A DNA stretch of 64,000 nt, taken from positions 104,145,291-104,209,290 of the forward strand of contig OY740773.1 in NCBI GenBank assembly GCA_963513935.1, written 5' to 3'. Under the pieces are notes generated by a model. It was not told the origin of the DNA. It made no database searches and worked only from the letters and a program-made list of their open reading frames with translations. Of this stretch, positions 14,301 to 23,200 are shown in pieces; positions within the stretch are counted from its first letter, which is position 1; each line of letters opens with the position of its first letter. A program made the translations under genes and the position numbers. Source of the DNA: Aphrophora alni (taxonomy: Eukaryota; Arthropoda; Insecta; Hemiptera; Aphrophoridae).

Positions 14301-16472
14301 TATTATTTGAGTTATAAATTATGTTTAATGAGTCTTTATTTATGCTTTTGTCTCTAAAATGGATCCTCAAAATTATTTTTCCATTTGCTCATGAAGTCCA
14401 TTTCAAATTCGTTTATTCTATACCGTATGACAAGACCCCAAAAATGTCATTTGGATAAATTTATTGAATCAATTGGAAAGTTTTTAGAGAAAAGGTGAAG
14501 CCACAAACTCACTGGTTGCCATTTTGTAAAAAAAAAACCCTCTTAAAAAACACGCACCCAACAAGAACCATCAACTGGAAAAGCTGGAAGGAACGTGACA
14601 ACTTGTTGGCATCCTGACTGTTCAGCATTATATTTTGCAACAGACTTCTTTTTCTCTGAATCCTTTAAACAATGTGTACTAATAGTATTTTCTTTTATAT
14701 AGATAACAGCGCAGCGATCAAGGTCGTTATTTTCGCAAAATGAAAAATAATTCAATAGCCTACTGGAAATATTTAGGCTTCTATTAATATCTGGCCTAGG
14801 CTACGAATTTCTTCAGGTTGTTCAGCAGCCCAAACACCCTGGAACCCCCCAATTAATTAAAACTTCTAGTTATTGTATTTATTATTATTTTTAAACTATG
14901 TTTAGAACTTTTCGTTTATTTTGCCACGCCAACGCCAACTTAATATCGCCGTAGCCATTTCAAACCAACTCAGCGTCCTTTCACTCTTGAACCATCTCAG
15001 CGTCCCTTCCATAAAATCTAAGCGAGCCAAGCTCAACCATACCTAGGAAGTGTTACGGTAGGTTATGGATTCTCACTGATTCGCACACACTATCTAAATC
15101 CTGTTGCACTTATTCAACGTTAACTGTTTTATTTTCCTAATTTTTTTAACATTTAATTTTTCTCAGGTTCTTACATATCTTATTATAAATATTATTACTA
15201 TATATTTATTTTTCTATCTACGTCCTTATTACATTAACATTTATTTAATAAGAATTAATTAATTTTTATTTCAGATGTCATTTGAATCTTAATTTTACTC
15301 ACTTTATTACATCGTATGACTTTTGTACGTCACTCTAAATTATCCCTTTGATGTCATCATTCAATTAATCCCATACTATCTTTTACGTTTCTCTAATCTA
15401 AAATAAGGATGGTAGACTTTCTGCTACTAATATTTATGTTTAACTAAATTTCAATGAAGTATCATTTATCCAAATAACTTGTTATGTTAAATCTTATTAT
15501 TTCTGATTGAATTATTCTCATTTTGTATTTTATATTGGTATTCTGTCTACTAATTAACTAATGTTTTAAATGAATGTTAGGCTGGATAACCCTACTTTTC
15601 AAGTTGATATTATCTTACTTGTTTATTTTATATAAAATTATTTATTATTTGTTATTCTTATTTTTATTTCAACGATTATCTTGTAACTATAGTTTACTAC
15701 TCTCTCTCCCTTTTATACTTTCTATTTCAAAATTATGCCTTCCAAGTTTTGATAATCTAGCCTAAATTCATAATTGATATAGCCTACTTTCAAATTATTA
15801 CAGTGTATTTCAATCTGTAAGATTTTGTCAAGATTATAATATAAACTGGTGTTAAAAGTGGAAGCAAGCCAATTTGTGTAGTAAAAAAATGCATGGATTC
15901 GTTTCATGAAAAATAAAAGTAAAGAAAAAAAAGAAGATAATGATATTATTGATATAATCTAATTGGACATTTGCGTAGTTCTGCAACTTTTGGTTTTCTG
16001 TTAATCACTTTAGTCTATAGTTTTAGTTTTTTAAAAAATTTCAGTTCTAATTTAGCTCTGGATTGGTGTTTTTCACTTTTCTTACTTTCTAGGTTTATAA
16101 CTTGATAGCATGATTTGATTAATACCCTCGAAATGGTGTGTATTAGTTTTTATATAGACAAATGACGGTATATGTCCTATTAAATTATATCAACAACAAT
16201 ATATCTTTCCAAATATCTGAAATTTTTGATTAAGTAATAATTATAATTTTGGTAAGATGTACGTCATTTTAAAATCCTGACATTAAAACCTCTGATTCTT
16301 CTTTTTTTAGGGAATGGAAGACAGTTTCTCCGATATTGAGAGCTTTGAACCCGTTGATATTGACATGAACGCATTGAAAAACATATTGGCATCATATCAA
16401 GCACAGATGGGCGGAGCCGGGCCAGCATCCAACATGCTTGGACCAATGGGATTAAGGTTGGACAAGCAGTGA
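1372..16472 (+). CDS. ecd: ecdysoneless (ECD/SGT1 family) homolog, C-terminal six coding exons, 5' part outside window
   Basis: Six exons (1372-1552, 3929-4082, 8899-9050, 12638-12736, 13827-13939, 16311-16472) join in phase to 286 codons plus TGA; every junction is AG/GT and each split codon is restored. The protein matches the C-terminal half of Ecdysoneless. Visible landmarks are DDSWLEICPEELERLMEERY, an acidic stretch with PEDSWDESEGSGMSSYEDED, a TTIGKSFEKVQKK segment and a terminal FEPVDIDMNALKNIL block ending in GPMGLRLDKQ. In Drosophila, ecd is needed for ecdysteroid production and cell survival. Human ECD (about 640 residues) is an acidic nucleo-cytoplasmic protein linked to p53/Rb control and to the U5 splicing factor PRPF8. 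The N-terminal half must lie upstream. Introns contain mariner and LINE relics, but the coding exons look intact. Confidence 0.93.
1638..1715. repeat. perfect 2 x 39-bp tandem duplication
   Basis: Copies at 1638-1676 and 1677-1715 are identical. Each starts CTCTATATTTTTTGC and ends AATAATTTTAGA. It lies in an ecd intron just outside the mariner element, so it is a recent local duplication or an assembly slip. Confidence 0.85.
1932..2584 (-). pseudogene. mariner transposase, broken
   Basis: This is a DDE/D transposase of the mariner family spread over shifted frames. Recognisable blocks are a YNKNGDEF and YYTPEIKRK region, HATVFWDWIGVLLIDFLP, the second catalytic block LLHDNAQ, and HPPYSPDLAPSHFHSFPKLK. 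The region that should hold the first catalytic Asp is lost between the first two blocks. The third catalytic Asp is replaced by His (APSHF where APSDF is usual). A CA/TA microsatellite interrupts the N-terminal part. The protein cannot be active. Confidence 0.9.
2514..2546. repeat. (CA)n(TA)n microsatellite
   Basis: Alternating CA then TA units followed by a short T run, inside the mariner relic. Confidence 0.9.
3065..3928. other. ecd intron remainder, no recognisable feature
   Basis: AT-rich intron sequence between the mariner and the next ecd exon. Apart from the final acceptor CTTGTACAG, I see no coding or repeat signal. Confidence 0.6.
3929..4082 (+). CDS. ecd: ecd coding exon
   Basis: The acceptor is CTTGTACAG. 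The first two bases complete the Asp codon begun in the previous exon, giving the conserved DDSWL motif. The exon ends two bases into a codon (CT/GTAAGG). It encodes the PEELERLMEERYGCKP segment and the ANFFKHVSGLEGAEFP segment typical of the family. Confidence 0.93.
4735..5240 (+). repeat. dispersed repeat family R2, copy 1 (diverged)
   Basis: It shares an ordered set of short blocks with 13325-13720 and 25690-25960: an AAGTTTAG block, an AAATATTTTTCAAA-type block, then TTGATTTAC and a TGGTGRYGATWAGTG-type block. Divergence is high. It has no coding signal and may be an old MITE or SINE. Confidence 0.4.
5464..7178 (-). mobile_element. 5'-truncated Jockey-clade non-LTR retrotransposon with 5' snap-back
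   Basis: A 12-bp target-site duplication AATTAATAATAT flanks it exactly at 5452-5463 and 7179-7190. On the minus strand it runs from an inverted 5' segment through reverse transcriptase to an A-rich 3' tail (T-rich on plus, about 5464-5500). The 5' end (high coordinates) is not the natural element start; it is a palindrome made from the element's own pre-RT sequence. It is inserted in an ecd intron, antisense to the gene. Confidence 0.88.
5636..7103 (-). pseudogene. Jockey-type reverse transcriptase, frameshifted fragment
   Basis: Three overlapping frames give the C-terminal two-thirds of a LINE ORF2. First comes a pre-RT region with NAKKAPGYDLITGRVLKELP. Next is the RT core: SYRPISLLPIISKLFEK, the fingers motif HQFGFRNSHSTIDQ, FLDVSQAFDKVWHEGL, AGVPQGSVLGPVLYLLYT, and the catalytic TFADDTAV. 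Last is a C-terminal thumb-like region with LDTRLRWKSHV and ILKPIWMYGLQLWG. The catalytic FADD is intact, but frameshifts near 6800-6860 and 6090-6160 break the reading frame. There is no endonuclease domain because the copy is truncated. Confidence 0.92.
7039..7180. repeat. perfect 66-bp inverted repeat with 10-bp spacer
   Basis: Arms 7039-7104 and 7115-7180 are exact reverse complements. The spacer is itself a near palindrome around AAATATTT with one C-C mismatch. The right arm ends inside the target-site duplication of the Jockey element, so it forms the element's 5' end. Confidence 0.95.
7333..7460 (+). repeat. repeat with CCCGAGTATA/TCGGG hairpins, possible piggyBac-type terminus
   Basis: After a TTAA at 7336, the sequence CACTTTGAAGCC leads into two short hairpins of the form CCCGAGTATA...TCGGG (about 7349-7370 and 7399-7420). 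A related stretch is at 14048-14085. TTAA plus a terminal CACTTTGAAG-type end would fit a piggyBac-like end, but I found no partner terminus. The rest of 7191-8898 is ecd intron without other recognisable features. Confidence 0.3.
8899..9050 (+). CDS. ecd: ecd coding exon
   Basis: The acceptor is TTTTTAATAG; the first base completes a Leu codon. The exon encodes a basic stretch (PPVRPKRGIKLKKN), then an acidic one, then VSFDQEAFSCAVQNIL. The donor is TTTTAG/GTAATA. The upstream frame starting near 8846 is intron read-through and is not used. Confidence 0.9.
9590..10240 (+). pseudogene. Jockey-type LINE endonuclease relic
   Basis: Read across frames, this plus-strand stretch gives an apurinic-type endonuclease as in Jockey elements. 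It opens with IQWNINGV, then a SPIVIWLQETHLHQPH-like block, a VTANRANSGVAILAHNS block, GDFNAHHYIWG, and a C-terminal LILFNDSSPTHL...SSDHAPL pattern. Stops and shifts are frequent, so it is an old relic. The stretch 9208-9500 just upstream may be ORF1 remains (a TKPSTPNVPVIDVALELDPE frame), but I could not assign it. Confidence 0.75.
10596..10725. promoter_or_regulatory. cluster of heat-shock-element-like pentamers
   Basis: At 10650-10669 four pentamers are in perfect register: gTTCC aTTCC aGAAC aTTCC. This includes three alternating units, the canonical heat-shock factor site. Partial sites lie at about 10600-10615 (GAAAATTCTAGGAA) and 10712-10722 (TTCCAGAA). They lie in an ecd intron in a locally more GC-rich stretch. 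They could belong to an unrecognised mobile-element promoter; activity is not shown. Confidence 0.4.
11315..11342. repeat. (TA)n microsatellite
   Basis: Fourteen TA units preceded by a T run in an ecd intron. Confidence 0.9.
11412..11575 (+). pseudogene. LINE reverse transcriptase C-terminal fragment
   Basis: The frame reads SRWGADRTCMLRFYRALIWS, then RIDYGSIVYSSTRPSAIKKL and DPVYNSALC. This is the conserved region just after the RT core of Jockey-like ORF2 proteins. No boundaries or target-site duplication are visible. Beyond it (to 12637) the ecd intron holds nothing I recognise. Confidence 0.75.
12638..12736 (+). CDS. ecd: ecd coding exon (acidic segment)
   Basis: The acceptor is TTGATTTCAG and the donor GAAG/GTATCA, both with one base carried in the codon. 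The 33 residues are strongly acidic (DFVVPEDSWDESEGSG, then SSYEDEDEMDLG), matching the acidic region of ECD proteins. It is too short to stand out as an open reading frame and was found from exon phase and family pattern. Confidence 0.9.
13325..13720 (+). repeat. dispersed repeat family R2, copy 2
   Basis: It carries the block AGCAATGCAAGTTTAGGCC, then CATTTTCACTTTTTTGAT and GGTGACGATTAGTTTTGG, in the same order as the copy at 25690-25960. It lies in the ecd intron before the fifth exon of the window. Confidence 0.5.
13827..13939 (+). CDS. ecd: ecd coding exon
   Basis: The acceptor is TGCTGTTACAG and the donor is AAAAAG/GTAACC, ending on a codon boundary. It encodes GPEQGDTPVSELKQYMDQMD followed by KELSTTTIGKSFEKVQKK. 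The TTIGKSFEK block is one of the best conserved stretches of the family. Confidence 0.92.
14048..14085 (+). repeat. CCCGAGTATAGCTCGGG hairpin repeat
   Basis: A CACTTTGAAGGCTACA lead followed by the perfect short hairpin CCCGAGTATAGCTCGGG resembles 7337-7370. It suggests a second copy of the same small element in another ecd intron. The remaining intron to 16310 is AT-rich with nothing recognised. Confidence 0.35.
16311..16472 (+). CDS. ecd: ecd terminal coding exon
   Basis: The acceptor is a long pyrimidine tract ending TTTTTTTAG. It encodes 53 residues plus TGA: GMEDSFSDIESFEPVDIDMN, then ALKNILASYQAQ and AGPASNMLGPMGLRLDKQ. The VDID...NIL...SYQAQ...AGPAS block matches the conserved C terminus of human ECD, so the stop is the natural end of the protein. 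Confidence 0.94.
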   Translation, partial: GMEDSFSDIESFEPVDIDMNALKNILASYQAQMGGAGPASNMLGPMGLRLDKQ

Positions 16473-17506
16473 ACAGTCTCTGCATTCAACTCTACCGAAA
16501 GTGACTTCCTTTAGGGTATAAAAACAAGTATTTTTTGGAACAGATATCAAGAAAAATCATTGATCCTAAAATAGTTACCAAACCTTTACATGTGTTGCTT
16601 CTAAAGCAAAATGAGTTGCTTGTTTCAACTTGTTTGTTTTTTTATTCATAAATGAAGATGAAAGTATTTTGATGTTTGTTCAAAAATTATTTCATTAAAA
16701 AATGACAATATGTTTTTTTAATTATGTATTTTAGACATATTTGGCATATTTGATGTTTGTTACAGGTTTGAAATGCACACTGTATTAGGGTATACAATTT
16801 CTGCCAGTGTATAGTATTTTCTACACTTTTGAACTAGTAACTAAGATATTGACTGTCCGAAGATACATTTCCAATACTCAGTTTGTTTATTTTTCTTGAA
16901 CTCGCACATTAGATATTTATTAAGTTACTTTTCTGTCTTATTTTATTAGACCTCCTGACGAGGATTTTAGACTGCTTTTTGACCTGGAAATTGTATCTAA
17001 TACAAATTACATTTTCTTGGAATATGGTGTTTGTTGAAATTATTCATAGTATCTTTTTCTTTTTTTTAATCCGTAGTGCAACAGGCAGTTGTGTGCCTAC
17101 CAATCACTGATGTGGGGTTAACATGTCAAGTTCCTTTCACCATAATTAATACAAACAAGCTCCCCATCCCTCATGGATTTAATACAAATCTAAGCTCCCC
17201 ATCCCTCATGATGCTGGTCCAACACTGTAACTTTTTTAATCCCTTATCAAGACTAATTGTACGCAAAAATTCTGTTATACCAGTTTTCTCGTGTGGGGTT
17301 CAGTGAAACATACCTTTAAAAAAATGGGCTGGAATCCACTGGAATACTATGTATTTGATCTTTTTTTTCTAGTCATCAACTCAAAGAATCAAAATGAGTA
17401 GTCATTTGGTTTAGGTCTCACATTTGCTCGCCAGGAGGCCTTAAGTCCATAAGAATGTATAAATTTGTATAACTTTTAATGTAAGATACATTTAAAATGA
17501 AACTTT

Positions 17507-17512
17507 AATAAA
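17507..17512 (+). terminator. candidate polyadenylation signal of ecd
   Basis: AATAAA lies about 1.03 kb past the ecd stop codon. I saw no earlier AATAAA between the stop and this site, so a roughly 1-kb 3' UTR is likely. RNA evidence would be needed to fix the cleavage site. Confidence 0.5.
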
Positions 17513-17797
17513 AAATTAAATTGTGCATTGGAAAAATGAATCGTGTCCAAAAATAAATGATGATACTAAAAAGAAGTTTTTAAGAACAACATAACAAAAT
17601 GAATGTAAGAACTGCGGAAACAGGTATTTGTTTTATTTTTTACCATAGGAAAAAGGACATTTGTTCATTTTTAATTTACAATGATATGTCTTTTATCATT
17701 ATGAAGGTAATAAACAAATTAATAGTGTAAAAAACAAATGTAATGTACAGTAGACTCACGATAATACAGCCTGGGTTGTGATGTAGATAATAATAAA

Positions 17798-17976
17798 CTT
17801 TAATGTAATAGCAGATATTTCTTGTTGAAACTCCATGTTCAAGGATAAATAAAGCAAAAGCTTAAAGTTTCAAAAATACGGGCAACGTTGCCCGTAGATG
17901 CCGCAAGGCGAAACAATTGTAGCTCATTCATACTATTAAAATATTTGAAACTTTAAGCTTTTGCTTTATTTATCCT
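17798..17976 (+). mobile_element. Penelope-like fold-back insertion PF1
   Basis: It is flanked by an exact 14-bp duplication TAGATAATAATAAA (17784-17797 and 17977-17990). Arms 17841-17874 and 17944-17977 are perfect 34-bp inverted repeats. Inside are the 18-bp palindrome ACGGGCAACGTTGCCCGT (17878-17895) and a hammerhead-like motif (17890-17924). The sense 5' end carries an inverted tail with TTGTTGAAACTCCAT, also found at PF2 and, diverged, at PF3. The family assignment comes from PF3 (40291-40783), which encodes a Penelope-type GIY-YIG end. Confidence 0.75.
17890..17924 (+). ncRNA. hammerhead-like motif in PF1, probably decayed
   Basis: Order: CCGTAGA (core CUGANGA expected), T, stem II GCC/GGC with a GCAA tetraloop, GAAA, palindromic stem III CAATTG, then TA before the expected cleavage point. 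The core differs at two positions, and only two stem I pairs form. It is most likely inactive. Confidence 0.4.
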
Positions 17977-18605
17977 TAGATAATAATAAATTGGATCCTT
18001 AAATTTAGTCTATAAAACAATTATTTTACAGTACTTTATAAACATGTGGTCTGGTGACTATAGTACAGTGATGAAAGAACTTTTCAGTCGTAAGGGATTA
18101 TGAAATATATATGTCTATATACACAGTACATGTTTATATATCTCACTTATAAAGACCTTTGGAATTGCTTTATGAAGCGATAAGCGCAACTTTTTTCATG
18201 TCTATAAGAAAATTACGGCTTTATTATCAGTACTCGGTTAGCAGAAGATATCTAACCACCGTTCAATTTTTATTGGTGTTCTTATTTTGATTTACGATCA
18301 GTTGTCTAATTTTATAACTGACCGTTAAATATGAGTGACAAATGAAAGAAATATGTTTTCTGATATGTAATCTTTGTTATATTCATTAAAATGTTAAAAT
18401 TGTATAAATATTTTTATAACTTTTCTTTCATAATCAGGTCAAATTAATACTAATTCTTTTATCAAATTTTATAAACACAAGTTTAAATATATTATGAAAT
18501 ACTACTGATAGTTAGTTATCATACATTTGGGTTTTGATTTTAAAGGAAATAATTTAACACCAACAATTGGTCCGCATTATAATGGATAGTTGTGAGCCTA
18601 CTGTA

Positions 18606-19435
18606 CTTTTGTGTTGACTAGAGAGGTTAGGGGTCATAAAACAGTGACAGGGAAGGGGCTAAAGTATTCTGTAAAGTTGGTATTATTTAGAAACCATGAT
18701 TGGATAAGAACTGTCCTTGATATAATTGAAAGAATGTATTTATAAACTAATAGTTTGAACAATTATTGCCACATTAATCAAAATATATTTATAATCTGGA
18801 TTAGTATGTAGCACAAAGTACCTAAAATATATCATAGTAATCAATTATAATAATGTAGATAAGAGATAATAGGCTATATTTACAATAGAGGAGTACTTAA
18901 TCACAGAGAAATAATTCTTTAAAAATATGATCTCAATTCAACAGCTTTATATATTTTTTTAACATTTTCTAGTAATTAGTAGCTTCTGAAACTTTAAAAG
19001 GCTATGACAGGGTTAGATTTTTTGCAAGTTTTTATTTACAAATATGACTGTGTATATATGTGGAGATAAATATAAACATTAAAGTAACAAAATACAGTAC
19101 GTTCAATTAGTCTCTCTGTAAGGAATAATTTACTTCTATTTTCTATTTACAAGTATCAAATTTATTATGTAAGTTGTGAATTTAATAAGACTACAATGGT
19201 TTAGTTTGTAATGGATAGTAGATGAACAGGCTTACTTTGAAATTGGTATCACAGCTTCTGCCAAATAGTTTACAAAGGAAAATAAAAGAACTTATTTAGC
19301 CTTTTAAGAGTTTTATTTTTGTACTATTGGGAGACGTGGATATAAATTATAAAATAAGCCTGTTCGTCTCCTATTCAATGGAAACCCATCAAATTTATTT
19401 AGTAAATAGCAACTCAATGGTTATTCTTCATTTTC
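18606..19435. other. intergenic AT-rich DNA, nothing recognised
   Basis: No coding, repeat or structural signal was found by eye. Confidence 0.5.
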
Positions 19436-19439
19436 AACA

Positions 19440-19770
19440 CATGCTTTTATATACATCTTCAAAAGTCTTCTGTGTTTTGGATGGTGTATAGGCTAAGTTA
19501 TTCAGATATCTTTCAGCTCATTCTTGTACACCAATCCATCAGCTTCTCTTCAGAAAAAATAAATCTAGAGTCAAATCAGGCAATCTCTATGGGAATAGTC
19601 CCTTTGAAGAAATATTCTACCTCCAAAGATGTCTTCAAGTAGCGAGAAGTATGTCCTGTAGCACCATCTTGCTCAAAGTGGACATTAATAATATCATTTT
19701 CATTGAGTTGGATTATGAATGGATATACAATACCTGTCATTCAGTTGATGTTGTTAATATCTGTCCCACT
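19440..19770 (-). pseudogene. DDE transposase relic (IS630/Tc1-mariner type)
   Basis: On the minus strand one frame reads VHFEQDGATGHTSRYLKTSL, a good match to the FQQDGA-H block around the second catalytic Asp of IS630/Tc1/mariner-type insect transposases. It is followed by weaker remains of the third Asp block. Stops interrupt it and no inverted repeats were identified. Confidence 0.65.
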
Positions 19771-20012
19771 TGTTTTCTTAAAATCGATATCCAATCTCCA
19801 ATTTTATCTAGATATTGAGTTTTCTCAAGAATCATATGTTGATTCTCAGTGCTCTGCAACCTTGAGGTTATTATGTACTCTGGTAGATAAAACCAAGCCT
19901 CGTCAGTATAAAAGTTGAAACAGCATTTCTATTCCTTTTTTTGCTGCAAAGTATTTTGTATAGGGATAAAATAAGCACTAAGCTACAGTTTCAAATGTAT
20001 TTATTAACTTAT

Positions 20013-20052
20013 TTAGCTACAATTGTTTCGCCTTGCGGCATCTACAGGCTAA
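20013..20052 (-). ncRNA. hammerhead-like motif in PF2 left arm
   Basis: Minus-strand order: TTAGC, CTGTAGA, T, GCC-GCAA-GGC, GAAA, CAATTG, TA, GCTAA. Stem I (TTAGC with GCTAA) is five perfect pairs, stem II has a GNRA-type loop, and stem III is a palindrome that would need dimer pairing. The core differs from CUGANGA only at A6 and has one extra U after A9. Confidence 0.5.
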
Positions 20053-20127
20053 TGGATGCCCGTAGCATCTACGGGCTAATGGATGCCCGTAGCATCTACG
20101 GGCTAATGGATTGCGGCATCTCCATTA
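20047..20127. repeat. three 27-bp tandem repeats containing small hairpins
   Basis: GGCTAATGGA starts at 20047, 20074 and 20101. The first two units contain the perfect hairpin CCCGTAGCATCTACGGG. The third contains GCTAATGGA, which pairs with TCCATTAGC at 20121-20129. They form the centre of PF2. Confidence 0.85.
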
Positions 20128-20164
20128 GCCCGTAGATGCCGCAAGGCGAAACAATTGTAGCTAA
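20125..20164 (+). ncRNA. hammerhead-like motif in PF2 right arm
   Basis: Mirror copy on the plus strand with the same stem I, II and III. The core reads CCGTAGA, with two differences from CUGANGA. Confidence 0.45.
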
Positions 20165-20271
20165 ATAAGTTAATAAATACATTTGAAACTGTAGCTTAGT
20201 GCTTATTTTATCATTATTATGGAGTTTCAACAAGTAGTTACTGCTGTTACAGTTAAATTTATTTTGTATAG

Positions 20272-23200
20272 TAATAAATTTAGTTTCTTCTTACAGCAAG
20301 CACTTTTTAGACTGACTTTTGTTTTCTGTGGTACTTTCTATGACTGTTAATATTAACCGCAGTATTTGTAATATATAGCAGTTTTTTTTTTCTCTTAGAA
20401 AATTAGGGCTACCTCTTCTTCGTGCATCTGCTGTTAAGCCAGTGTTCTGAAATTTACTTATCAAATCCCAGTAAAGGTGAGAAAGGACAGTATTTGGAAG
20501 TAAAACGTAAATTTTGGAATAATTAACATATTTTATTGATACAGTGAAAATAAACCCTCCAATTTATTAAAACTGACAAATAGCAGAAAGGACCAAGAAG
20601 AGCTTGCACAGTAATGTTTATACACACAGTTAATGATAGAAATTTTTGAACAGTGGAGGGACTTTTTGAACTACGGTATATTACATCAAAAGAGTATAAA
20701 TTTAACTGTGTTGTTCACATTCAAGATAAATTTAAATAAGAAATAAATTAATCCAGACTTCAGGTTTCGCAGTTATTATCATCAATATTAAAATTGGATT
20801 ACTGGGCTGCATCATTTTTTTCAAAGTTACCAATGTTTCAACTATATTTCACTGGTTTATCTCAAGCAATTCGATACATTCAATACAAACACTGAATGAA
20901 AATTGACGGAATACTCGTCTTTCATTGTTCGCTATGAATGTATCATAGCTCCTTGTGAAAGATCATTGAAATATGATTGATGTCGGCAAGTACTGCTGAA
21001 AAAATGTATAGCTTAAAAATTTAATTTTAAATAAAGGAATGGTGTCCCACTCAAAATTTAATCACACACTGTAAAATATGCTAATTTTAATTTTATATCA
21101 CAATAAATTTAGTTTTGTAAAGAGTAAACACAAAATTTACTAAATTTTAAAATTTATTAGATATTGATTGGTAATTTAATTACAATTAAGTTACATCGTG
21201 TTATTTCTGCAGTAATTGATTGAACTTAGAATGAATTAACTGTATTAGTTTATCTATATTACACTATAAATATATTTCGAATATAAGCTTTTAACTATTC
21301 TGTCGATCTATATGTCCTTGAAACATAAGATGTTTTTGTTTACTGCCGTGATTTTTGTAATTGGTATTCACTGTAAAATTAATTGTTTTGTTATACTTCA
21401 TTGTTTTTACAAAGGGAATTGTATAATAATTATTATAAGTTTTATACCCATCATCACAAAACCCTTAGATATTAATAATTACTATGGAACTGTTGTATAA
21501 CTAGTCTATTTTCTTTTATAATAAGGCCTAATTTAATCAAATATATATAGCCTTTTTTTTACGCATAAACAGCTTAATGTACTTCAAATATATTTTTAAT
21601 AATATCTTTAATTATTTATTTTCTTAAAATATGTTATAGTGCATTATAATTATACATTCTATGTTTTAATATGATCAAAATAACTTTGTTATAATTTTCC
21701 AGAGTTCAATACTTTGTTTTTAACCAGTGTGTTTTAACAGGTTTTGTGTTGCTCGGATAATTATTTTCTTTCAACATTATTTTTTGTCCATTTTTTCCTT
21801 CACGATAATCTTTTCTTGTAATAATAATTTATTTATAAGAATCGATGTTTACACTGCATTTAATACACAACTTGTCACAAATTCTATGATCAGATCAGAG
21901 TCAATATTCAAGAGTCTTCAATGATTTACAAATATACACTTTCTCTTGTTACCAGTTTATGGCACAACGAATAATAAATTGCTACTTCTTGATATAAATA
22001 TATTTTTTATAGTTTTAGATTAGATTGTATAAATAAATATAGTTTTTACTTTGTAACAAAAAGAAAATTGTATAATGGTTTAAAAACCGACAGCCAATTT
22101 TAATTGTTTTGTATATGAACTTTTTTTCTTTCTATATCTACACATTTTTTTAATGACTCAATTTGGGGATATATGGCATTGACTAAAACACAAAATTTTG
22201 ATATTATTTTGAACTGATTTTAACTAACTGCTCAATATTGAAACCTTCACTGCCATGCCATTTTTAGTGTTTTGTAATCGTAATAGATTCAAGAAAAAAG
22301 ATTTCAAACTATGTGGTGTGGCACTTGTACTTTGGATTACCTGGGGAATAATTTGGCACAAAAAATTGAAATTTTAAAAATGCATATTAAAAAAAAAAAA
22401 AATTAAGCATAATATTTATCTAAAAATATTGTCATTTAATTTTTTTTACATGTGAAATATATAGTTTTGGAGGTTTATTTCTATGAATATAAACCTTGAT
22501 TCTATTATATGCTGCATTCGAGCAAACTATAAAATTGTTTGGACAAGTTCACGTCACTTCTACAGTCATCAAATTTTATCTCACAAGTTGTTATCACCTA
22601 ATATCACTACTTTGCGAAAAAATTTGTATCATTATAATTATATTTAAAAGGAGTAAAACAATTTACAAACAACTACAGCACTAAACTCATTTACATGGAA
22701 ACAGCTGATCTCTCATTTGACTACTTCTTAGTGGATAAATTGACAACAGTTTTTCTAGGCTCATATCAACTTTATCTCATATTGGTGTAAATTCTATAAG
22801 AAGGATTTTATTATGATGTAAAAAAGCCACCTAAATTAATATTTGTTATAGCAGGAATAGTTTTTAAAAACTATGCGTGGATGGCTGCGGTGTAAATGGG
22901 TCATTTACCATTTTGGACGATGCGTATTGCAGTTTGATGGTTAAATTTTTTAATCAAAATTTTCTGATATATAACTCTAAAGACATGAATAAGACATATT
23001 GGTTGCTATCCCCCCAAAAAATGCAGATGACCAAATCAATGTTCTAGGCAACAGGTAAAGAAAATATTTTAATTTTCTTTTTTATTAGGTTTAGCACATT
23101 AGTTCAGATCATAATAGTCTCTTTGGAGCCCATTTTGAAATGTTCCATCTTCTAAAGTAAGCGTAATATTATGATTGAGAACTTTTGGACTGAAATTTTT

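Larger units (their letters stand above)
17748..18603. mobile_element. pogo/Tigger-like DNA transposon, non-autonomous, with nested insertion
   Basis: It is flanked by TA (17746-17747 and 18604-18605). Ends begin CAGTAGACTCACGATAAT on the left and, read inward, CAGTAGGCTCACAACTAT on the right, the usual CAGTAG-type pogo terminus. No transposase frame is visible. A Penelope-like insertion (17798-17976) lies within it. A related copy is at 55219-55650, sharing blocks such as CAGAAGATATCTAA and CTTATTTTGATTTACGATCA. Confidence 0.75.
19964..20259 (-). mobile_element. Penelope-like fold-back insertion PF2
   Basis: An exact 12-bp target-site duplication TATTTTGTATAG lies at 19952-19963 and 20260-20271. 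Nearly the whole insert is a palindrome: arms 19965-20045 and 20132-20212 are perfect 81-bp reverse complements. Each arm carries a hammerhead-like motif. The centre holds three 27-bp repeats. The sense 5' end (right side) has the family tail, read on plus as ATGGAGTTTCAACAAG to TGCTGTTACAG. It has no coding sequence. Confidence 0.8.

Noticed and set aside
20047..20127. CRISPR-like short repeats
   Set aside because: The three units are contiguous with no spacers, and the DNA is animal nuclear sequence.
19941..20135. Frame with repeated YGLMDARS peptide
   Set aside because: It comes from the 27-bp repeats inside the PF2 palindrome; there is no start context, family or host-gene signal.
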